This document shows, piece by piece, positions 1 to 4,933 of a stretch of DNA of 8,028 nucleotides. Below the pieces are notes generated by a model that saw only the letters and a program-made list of their open reading frames with translations, did no database searches and was not told the origin of the DNA. A program made the position numbers and the translations under genes. Each line of letters starts with the position of its first letter. Within the stretch, counting starts at the first letter, position 1. The DNA is from Clostridia bacterium (GTDB lineage Bacteria; Bacillota; Clostridia; Christensenellales; CAG-138), in NCBI GenBank assembly GCA_017435185.1, contig JAFSFN010000150.1, positions 1 to 8,028 on the forward strand. Reading direction: 5' to 3'.

Positions 1-753
1 GATGGAGTAACGCATCTTGGAGAAGCCACCCTGGTTAATGAGGTCAACGATGAGCTTCATCTCGTGTACGCACTCAAAGTATGCCATTTCGGGAGCATAG
101 CCTGCTTCTACGAGTGTATCGAAGCCTGCCTTCATGAGCTCTGTTACGCCGCCGCAAAGAACTGCCTGTTCGCCGAAGAGGTCTGTTTCTGTTTCTTCTT
201 TGAATGTTGTCTCAATGATGCCTGCGCGACCTGCACCGATGCCTGAAGCGTATGCGAGCGCATATTCACGAGCCTTACCGGAAGCGTCCTGATGAACACT
301 GATGAGGGAGGGAACGCCCTTGCCTTCAAGGTACTGTGTACGGACAGTGTGACCGGGGCCCTTGGGAGCAACCATGATAACATCAACATCTGCGGGAGGT
401 ACTATCTGATTGTAGTGGATATTGAAGCCGTGAGCAAACATGAGAACATTGCCTGCTTCAAGGTTGGGAGCTATTTCTGCTTGATAAATGTCAGCAGCTT
501 TTTCATCGGGAACGAGCATCATTATGAGGTCGCCCTGCTTTGCTGCTTCAGCAACGCTCAATACTTTGATGCCTGCTGCTTCAGCCTTTGCGGTGTGTGC
601 GCTACCCTTTCTGAGACCGACGACAACATTCATGCCGCTGTCCTGAAGGTTCTGAGCATGTGCGTGACCCTGGCTACCGAAGCCGATTACTGCAATAGTC
701 TTGCCTGCGAGAATCTCTTTGTTACAGTCGCTGTCATAAAACATTTTTGCCAT
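1..753 (-). CDS. ilvC: Ketol-acid reductoisomerase (NADP+), 3' part missing
   Basis: This enzyme converts 2-acetolactate or 2-aceto-2-hydroxybutyrate to the dihydroxy acid by Mg-dependent isomerisation and NADPH reduction. It is the second common step of valine, leucine and isoleucine synthesis and is cytosolic. The visible 251 residues (start MAKMFYDSDC) carry the Rossmann loop GFGSQGH at about 24-30, the cofactor-specificity loop GLRKGSAH at 46-53, the active-site FAHGFNIHY with His108, and the start of the helical knotted domain. That domain has the metal ligands Asp191 and Glu195 in TDLFGEQAVLCGG, and Glu227 and Glu231 in ECVHE. This is the short class I form, usually about 330-340 residues, so roughly 80-90 C-terminal residues lie outside the window. 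The start is fixed by GGAGGA at 761-766, 7 nt upstream. The gene follows ilvN after 40 bp with no terminator between, so it is the third gene of the T-box operon. The identification is near certain. Confidence 0.97.
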   Translation of the reverse strand, partial: MAKMFYDSDCNKEILAGKTIAVIGFGSQGHAHAQNLQDSGMNVVVGLRKGSAHTAKAEAAGIKVLSVAEAAKQGDLIMMLVPDEKAADIYQAEIAPNLEAGNVLMFAHGFNIHYNQIVPPADVDVIMVAPKGPGHTVRTQYLEGKGVPSLISVHQDASGKAREYALAYASGIGAGRAGIIETTFKEETETDLFGEQAVLCGGVTELMKAGFDTLVEAGYAPEMAYFECVHEMKLIVDLINQGGFSKMRYSI

Positions 754-793
754 TTTTGTTTCCTCCGATTCTGATTTTCAAAATTAAATTTTT

Positions 794-1294
794 TTATTTC
801 AATTTCTGACTGTCGCGCTCAAGTGCCGTGACACCTGTGCGGCATATCTCAATTATATCATACTTTTTCATTATTGAAAGGAAAGCATCGATTTTTGATG
901 TGTTGCTTGTAAGCTCAACTATCATGGTATCGGGAGCAAGGTCAACTATGGTTGCACCGTAGATTGATGATATCTCATGAATAGATGTGAGCGTTTTGTC
1001 GTTTATTGCAAACTTTATGAGCAGAAGCTCTCTTGAAAGTGCGCGGCTTTCCTCAAGCGGACGAACGCTTATTGTTTCTTCGAGGCGTGATACCTGTTTG
1101 ATTATCTGGTCGAGAATGTCTTTATCACCGTTTACTACTATTGTGATATATGATGTACGCTTGTCCTTGGTTGTTGCAACAGTGAGGGACTCAATGTTAT
1201 AGCCTCTGCGGCCGAACAAACTGACTACACGAGCCAGAACACCGGCGTTATTTTCAACTAAGACTGTAACGATGTTGTTTTCTGTTTTACCCAT
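794..1294 (-). CDS. ilvN: Acetolactate synthase small (regulatory) subunit
   Basis: This is the regulatory subunit of acetohydroxyacid synthase. It activates the IlvB catalytic subunit and confers feedback inhibition by valine. From the chosen start (MGKTENNIVT, 166 residues) there is an N-terminal ACT domain at about 7-78 with the effector-site pattern VENNAGVLARV and GYNIESLTV. Asn15, Gly18 and Asn33 align with E. coli IlvH Asn11, Gly14 and Asn29, so valine binding is probably intact. A C-terminal ALS small-subunit domain follows (about 80-158, including LLLIKFAI and ICRTGVTALER). An earlier in-frame ATG at 1312 overlaps the ilvB stop as ATGA and would add 6 residues (MKGRDE). I prefer 1294 because AAAGGA at 1304-1309 lies 9 nt upstream of it, whereas the 1312 ATG has no Shine-Dalgarno. 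Coupling from ilvB could still allow initiation at 1312. The family length is about 160-170 residues, so both starts fit. Confidence 0.95.
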   Translation of the reverse strand: MGKTENNIVTVLVENNAGVLARVVSLFGRRGYNIESLTVATTKDKRTSYITIVVNGDKDILDQIIKQVSRLEETISVRPLEESRALSRELLLIKFAINDKTLTSIHEISSIYGATIVDLAPDTMIVELTSNTSKIDAFLSIMKKYDIIEICRTGVTALERDSQKLK

Positions 1295-1303
1295 CTCATC
1301 TCT

Positions 1304-1309
1304 TCCTTT
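1304..1309 (-). promoter_or_regulatory. Ribosome binding site that decides the ilvN start
   Basis: AAAGGA on the minus strand lies 9 nt before the ATG at 1294 and immediately inside the ATGA junction of ilvB and ilvN. It is therefore downstream of the first possible ilvN ATG (1312) and can serve only the second. This is the basis for the shorter IlvN start. Confidence 0.6.
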
Positions 1310-2973
1310 CATTCGGTTATTATGTCGGCTGCGCTCTTGCCCGAAGGTATCATGGGCAGAACCAGCAGTTCTTGCGCAATGGTGCAGTCGATTACCGTGG
1401 GACGGTCAAGTGTTTGCTTTGCGGCTTCGAGTGCCTTTAAGAACTCTTTCTGTGTGCGACATGTGAAGCCTTGAGCACCGAATCCCCTTGCAACTGCAGC
1501 AAAATCTGTTTTTCGGCCATGAATGGTGGTAGAGAACCTGTCACCCATGGCAACATGTTGAAGCTGGCGCACCATACCGAGCGCTTCGTTGTTCAAAACA
1601 ACAGTAATTATCGGCAGTGAATAGGTCACGGCGGTACATATTTCGGCAATGTTCATGTGGAATGAACCGTCGCCGGTGATGTGGATTATTCTTCTGTCGG
1701 GACAGGCAAATGATGCGCCGATGGAAGCACCGTAGCCAAAGCCCATCGCACCCAGACCGCCGCTTGTCAAAAAACTGCGGCTGCGACCGCTGTTGCAATA
1801 TTGAGCCGCCCACATTTGATGTTGACCTACATCAGTAGTCATTATAGCTTCTTTGGAGAATTTTTTCCATAGCGTTTCTATTATTGTTTTGGGAACAAGC
1901 ACATTTTTATTTTCGGCAGGTCTGTATTCGTTGCTGTTTTTGTATTCTGTGAGCTCGTTTCTCCAATCCGAGCAGTCTTTTTGTTCTATAAGCGGCAGGA
2001 GTGCAGTGAGCACGCTCTTTATATCACCTACAAGACCTATACCGGCGTGTATTGTCTTATCTATTTCAGCTGCATCAATATCAATATGAATTATAGTTGC
2101 GTTGGGAGCAAACTGACGAGCATTGGTTGCTACTCTGTCGGAGAAGCGTGAGCCCAATGTTACGAGCAAATCGCACTTTTGAACGGCATGTGCGGATGTT
2201 GCGCTGCCGTGCATACCTACCATGCCCATGTTGTACGGGTCGTTTGTTTTGAGTATGCCGGTTGCCATAAGCGAGTGACATACAGGCATGTCCGTACGCT
2301 TTATGAATTTCTTTACGACTGCTGCCGCATTTGAACTTACAACACCGCCGCCAAGGAAGAGCATGGGGCGCTTTGCTTCATATATTGCCTGAGCTGCCAA
2401 ACGCAAATCGTCTCTGAAAATACGGGGAAGCGGCTTGGGTGTTCTTGCGTGTTCGGGAATATATTCCGTCGTAGCTTGGGATATGTCCCTCGGTATATCA
2501 ACAAGAACAGGACCGGGACGACCGCTCATCGCAATGGTGAAAGCATTGCGGATAGTGTCCGCAAGGTCTTCTATTTTTCGCACGATGAAATTATGCTTGG
2601 TTATGGGCATGGTTATGCCGGCGATATATATTTCCTGAAAGCTGTCCTTGCCTATGACGGAAGTAGGAACATTACCCGTGAGGAATACTACGGGTATTGA
2701 GTCCATGAAAGCGGAAGCGATACCGGTTACAAGATTGGTAGCGCCGGGCCCGCTTGTGGCAAGAGCAACTCCTACTTTGCCCGAAGCGCGTGAATAGCCT
2801 TCAGCGGCGTGTGCCGCTCCCTGTTCATGAGCAGTCAGTATGTGTCGCACTTTGTCGCTTTTATAGAGTGCATCGTATATTTCGAGCACCGAGCCGCCCG
2901 GATATCCGAATACTACATCAACACCTTGTTCGGCAAGTGTTTCTATTACTATTTCAGCACCTGTCAATAACAT
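1309..2973 (-). CDS. ilvB: Acetolactate synthase large (catalytic) subunit
   Basis: This is a ThDP- and FAD-dependent enzyme. It condenses pyruvate with a second pyruvate (to acetolactate) or with 2-ketobutyrate (to acetohydroxybutyrate), the committed step of branched-chain amino acid synthesis. Its 554 residues match the family length. The N-terminal Pyr domain has FGYPGGSVLEIYDAL at 22-36, the catalytic Glu50 in AHEQGAAHAAEGY, and SGPGATN at 74-80. A central FAD-binding domain follows at about 190-325 (GGGVV at 208-212, GSRFSDR at 274-280). The C-terminal PP domain has the ThDP/Mg motif from GDGS at 434 to NN at 461-462, and the family C-terminus LPMIPSGKS. Leu471 (codon CTT at 1561-1563) replaces the otherwise typical Trp of the MVxQW motif. 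Biosynthetic rather than catabolic function follows from FAD-domain conservation and the ilvN/ilvC neighbours. The start is supported by AAAGGAG 7 nt upstream. Expression is under the T-box leader. Confidence 0.97.
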   Translation of the reverse strand: MLLTGAEIVIETLAEQGVDVVFGYPGGSVLEIYDALYKSDKVRHILTAHEQGAAHAAEGYSRASGKVGVALATSGPGATNLVTGIASAFMDSIPVVFLTGNVPTSVIGKDSFQEIYIAGITMPITKHNFIVRKIEDLADTIRNAFTIAMSGRPGPVLVDIPRDISQATTEYIPEHARTPKPLPRIFRDDLRLAAQAIYEAKRPMLFLGGGVVSSNAAAVVKKFIKRTDMPVCHSLMATGILKTNDPYNMGMVGMHGSATSAHAVQKCDLLVTLGSRFSDRVATNARQFAPNATIIHIDIDAAEIDKTIHAGIGLVGDIKSVLTALLPLIEQKDCSDWRNELTEYKNSNEYRPAENKNVLVPKTIIETLWKKFSKEAIMTTDVGQHQMWAAQYCNSGRSRSFLTSGGLGAMGFGYGASIGASFACPDRRIIHITGDGSFHMNIAEICTAVTYSLPIITVVLNNEALGMVRQLQHVAMGDRFSTTIHGRKTDFAAVARGFGAQGFTCRTQKEFLKALEAAKQTLDRPTVIDCTIAQELLVLPMIPSGKSAADIITE

Positions 2974-2978
2974 AAAAA

Positions 2979-2985
2979 TACTCCT
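2979..2985 (-). promoter_or_regulatory. ilvB ribosome binding site
   Basis: AAAGGAG lies 7 nt before the ilvB ATG at 2973. It sits just past the T-run of the leader terminator, so it is transcribed only when the terminator is bypassed. Confidence 0.8.
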
Positions 2986-2992
2986 TTATAAC

Positions 2993-3029
2993 AAAAAATC
3001 TTTGTCTCTCATTCAAGAGACAAAGATTT
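2993..3029 (-). terminator. Intrinsic terminator of the T-box leader
   Basis: On the minus strand a perfect 14-bp stem pairs AAATCTTTGTCTCT (3029-3016) with AGAGACAAAGATTT (3009-2996), with a 6-nt loop. A run of six T covers 2998-2993. The 5' arm also contains the sequences needed for the antiterminator (3028-3014), so the two folds exclude each other. This is the standard transcription-attenuation switch of a T-box leader. Confidence 0.95.
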
Positions 3030-3283
3030 ATAATCTCTGCGGTACCACTCTTGTTGCCACGCAGTGCGTGACCACCTCGGCAGACATCGGCGCATAATAT
3101 GCTGCTTAATGTCGAACAATGTAACGGTTGTTAACCGGCCTTAGCTTACACAATCGGGGAAACCGACCTTCGGCGGGCTGCTCCGGGGTGACATTCGCAT
3201 CAAGCGCACATCGGCTCACACCAACCGCCGATTCTCTTTGCTGCAGCTTGGATTGCTACTATTCCCCATCTATGCATTTTAAT
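2993..3283 (-). ncRNA. T-box leader of the ilvBNC operon (tRNA-sensing riboswitch)
   Basis: This cis-acting leader RNA senses uncharged tRNA. The stem I base pairs GGGG (about 3264-3261) with CCCC (3188-3185). The specifier loop has AGTA on its 5' strand and GAA on its 3' strand. The distal arm pairs CAAGC with GCTTG and is capped by ATCGGC/GCCGAT around the loop GGTTGGTGTGA. The best specifier is GUC (3192-3190), followed by A and then the paired CCCC, which would select tRNA-Val. Stem III is GTCACGC/GCGTGGC (3072-3056). The antiterminator pairs CAAGAG (3053-3048) with CTCTTG (3019-3014) and GCAGAGATT (3040-3032) with AATCTTTGT (3028-3020), exposing the 7-nt bulge TGGTACC (3047-3041). Its TGGT would pair with a tRNA 3' end ACCA, that is discriminator base A. 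Uncharged tRNA is expected to stabilise this form and allow read-through. The 5' end is inferred from the promoter. Confidence 0.94.
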
Positions 3284-3290
3284 AAAAAAT

Positions 3291-3318
3291 ATTATACACA
3301 CAAATCGGCTTTTGTCAA
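3291..3318 (-). promoter_or_regulatory. Promoter of the ilvBNC operon
   Basis: On the minus strand there is a perfect -35 TTGACA (3318-3313), a 16-bp spacer and a perfect -10 TATAAT (3296-3291), consistent with the housekeeping sigma factor. Transcription should start near 3283, at the head of the T-box leader. The strong consensus fits control by attenuation rather than at initiation. Its -35 bases overlap those of the divergent promoter on the plus strand. Confidence 0.85.
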
Positions 3319-3338
3319 CTATGATGTTGTGTTATAAT
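3312..3338 (+). promoter_or_regulatory. Promoter of the metallophosphoesterase gene, apparently giving a leaderless mRNA
   Basis: A perfect -10 TATAAT lies at 3333-3338 with an upstream TG (TGTTATAAT, extended -10 form). The best -35 match is TTGTCA at 3312-3317 with a short 15-bp spacer. The ATG at 3346 is 7 nt past the -10, which is where transcription should begin, so little or no 5' UTR is expected. The -35 lies on the same bases as the ilvB -35. Confidence 0.7.
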
Positions 3339-3345
3339 ACTTGGC

Positions 3346-4239
3346 ATGAAAAAGCAAAAGAAAATTTTAATAACAGCTTTAATTGTGATAGTCTTTGCCG
3401 TCTATTTTATAGAGGGATATATTTCAAATCATTGTCTTACTGTTTCGTCCTATGAAACAGAATATGAACAGCTTCCCGAGGAATTTGACGGTTTTACGAT
3501 TGTTAATGTCGCAGATTTGCATAATGCACTTTTCGGCGAGGGCAATTCGCAACTGCTCGAACAGATAGATAAAGCGCAACCCGATATAGTCGTGCTCGGC
3601 GGTGATATGATGAGCTATGGAACGGTGAATTTTAAGAGAGTGTTTTTACTCATGGAGAAACTTGCCGAAAAATATGAAGTGTATTATATATTTGGCAATC
3701 ATGAGCAGAATATCCGTGTTGCAAATATGCTTTATGTGATACAGGAAGCTGAGCGTATGGGAATAAACGTGATGCTTAATGACAGCGTGGCGATAGAACG
3801 TAACGGCGAAAAGATAATGCTTCACGGTCTGTGCCAGTATAAAAAATCATATCGTGATCCATATTATCGTGAACCGTCATATTATGAATTCTCGCTTGAA
3901 GAAATGAATGAAATGTTGGGAAGTGCTTCCGACGAATATGTTGATGTGCTTCTGGCTCATAATCCGCTGTATTTTGATATATACAGTGAGTGGGGCGCAG
4001 ATCTTGTTCTTTCGGGTCATATACATGGCGGACTTTGGCGTATTCCAGTTATAGATAAAGGGCTCGTTTCGCCAAATGAGGAGATTTTTCCCGAATATGA
4101 CGCAGGTGAATATATAAAAAATCAGGCCCACCTTATAGTGAGCCGTGGGCTTGGAGGCGGAAGTGTTATAAAGCCGAGGCTTTTCAACCGTCCGGATTTG
4201 GTCGTTGTAACACTTACTTCGGGCAATCCCAGTAATTAA
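3346..4239 (+). CDS. Membrane-anchored calcineurin-like metallophosphoesterase
   Basis: This 297-residue protein belongs to the YaeI/YkuE-like branch of metallophosphoesterases. A basic N-terminus (MKKQKK) and a hydrophobic segment at about 7-23 form an uncleaved signal anchor with no lipobox, so the catalytic domain probably faces outward. The dinuclear metal-site motifs appear in order: DLH (Asp57, His59), GGD (Asp87), GNHE (Asn118, His119), AHNP (His205) and GHIHGG (His225, His227). All ligands are present, so the enzyme should be active as a phosphodiesterase or phosphatase. The substrate cannot be read from the sequence, but lipid- or envelope-linked phosphoesters are plausible for this branch. 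The start is firm: the reading frame is closed by TGA at 3322-3324 with no other start codon before 3346. There is no Shine-Dalgarno sequence. The gene is transcribed divergently from ilvB, and its last 26 bp overlap the convergent RraB-like gene. Confidence 0.9.
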   Translation: MKKQKKILITALIVIVFAVYFIEGYISNHCLTVSSYETEYEQLPEEFDGFTIVNVADLHNALFGEGNSQLLEQIDKAQPDIVVLGGDMMSYGTVNFKRVFLLMEKLAEKYEVYYIFGNHEQNIRVANMLYVIQEAERMGINVMLNDSVAIERNGEKIMLHGLCQYKKSYRDPYYREPSYYEFSLEEMNEMLGSASDEYVDVLLAHNPLYFDIYSEWGADLVLSGHIHGGLWRIPVIDKGLVSPNEEIFPEYDAGEYIKNQAHLIVSRGLGGGSVIKPRLFNRPDLVVVTLTSGNPSN

Positions 4240-4933
4240 GCGTGCCGCCGTATTGCTTTGCCAAAACTATGGCGCGAGTTGTTATATCGTCTATCTCTTT
4301 TTTTCTTAGTGATGACAAATGAATAATGATTATGCCGTGAGGCAGAGTTTGTTCGGGCATAAACTCCGTATCGCCTATTGCAAATCCGCCAAGCCTTGCC
4401 GCTTCCGCAAATTCGAGAAGTTTCGGTTCGCTCGGAAAGTACATATGTAAGGATATCCTGCGCGTGGATGAAAGGGAGTAGCCGTGTTTTTCCATCAGCT
4501 CAAGTGTCTCGCGATTCTTTTCGGTTTGCTTCTTGGCATCATCGGGACAAAGGACATTGAAATATGTGTCCCACATGGGTTCGTGAATACAATCCACGCG
4601 ACAGCGGAGTGAACGCTGCTTTTTTGCAAGCGCTTTCGCTTCGTCGAGCATTGCATTGCTCTTTGCGTAGAAATAATATTGCACTTGTTTTTTCGTTTTG
4701 ATAGAGCCTACATACATAGGCTCTATCATTAACTTCAAATGATTTGCAAAAAGGCGTATTTTGAAGCGTTCGGATAAACCGATCTTCTTTTTTGACGCAC
4801 AGTTTACAAAAAACAGGTAGGGATATTCGTCCGTCTTTCCGGCATATTTGTGCGCCAGATCGACGGCAAATCTCGCCGTTTTTCCTTCTATCGGCCAGTC
4901 ATATTCAAACCAGTCCCCGATTTTGGACTTCAT
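4214..4933 (-). CDS. DUF695-like / RraB-like two-domain protein
   Basis: This 239-residue soluble protein has no signal or membrane segment. Residues 1-135 resemble the DUF695 family (W8 near the start, YYFYAKS at 86-92, WDTYFNVLCPDD at 121-132). Residues 137-237 resemble RraB, the protein inhibitor of RNase E known from E. coli. This part shows a helix TEKNRETLELMEKHGY, a strand RRISLHMYFPSE, a helix LLEFAEAARLGGFAIGD, then an AIVLAKQYGGTLNYWDCP ending that matches the RraB pattern of EKY...YDGW. The assignment rests on remembered family patterns, not a profile search. The ATG (4933-4931) overlaps the alaS stop as ATGA, and AAGGCGG lies 10 nt upstream inside alaS, so translation is coupled to alaS. 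The role is unknown: regulation of an RNase E/G-type enzyme is one possibility, but partners in Firmicutes are not established. Its 3' end overlaps the metallophosphoesterase gene tail-to-tail. Confidence 0.7.
   Translation of the reverse strand: MKSKIGDWFEYDWPIEGKTARFAVDLAHKYAGKTDEYPYLFFVNCASKKKIGLSERFKIRLFANHLKLMIEPMYVGSIKTKKQVQYYFYAKSNAMLDEAKALAKKQRSLRCRVDCIHEPMWDTYFNVLCPDDAKKQTEKNRETLELMEKHGYSLSSTRRISLHMYFPSEPKLLEFAEAARLGGFAIGDTEFMPEQTLPHGIIIIHLSSLRKKEIDDITTRAIVLAKQYGGTLNYWDCPK

Noticed and set aside
292..774. A 160-residue open frame on the plus strand opposite ilvC.
   Set aside because: It is a cysteine- and phenylalanine-rich antisense shadow of the well-conserved ilvC coding sequence and has no ribosome binding site.
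754..793. The 40-bp ilvN-ilvC gap considered as a terminator or promoter site.
   Set aside because: It is AT-rich but has no hairpin and no convincing -35/-10 pair. It contains only the ilvC ribosome binding site.
3062..3078. A second T-box-like sequence, GAGGTGGTCACGC, just upstream of the true T-box GAGTGGTACCGC.
   Set aside because: These bases are explained by stem III of the leader (GTCACGC pairing with GCGTGGC around ACT), and they have no downstream partner to make an antiterminator bulge.
3128..3337. A 69-residue open frame on the plus strand across the ilvB upstream region.
   Set aside because: It lies antisense to the structured T-box leader and across the promoters, has no ribosome binding site, and its composition follows the RNA stems.
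4170..4184. Small inverted repeat AAAGC-CGAG-GCTTT near the 3' end of the phosphoesterase gene, considered as a bidirectional terminator.
   Set aside because: The stem is only 5-6 bp, there is no real T-run on either side, and it lies within the coding region before both stops.
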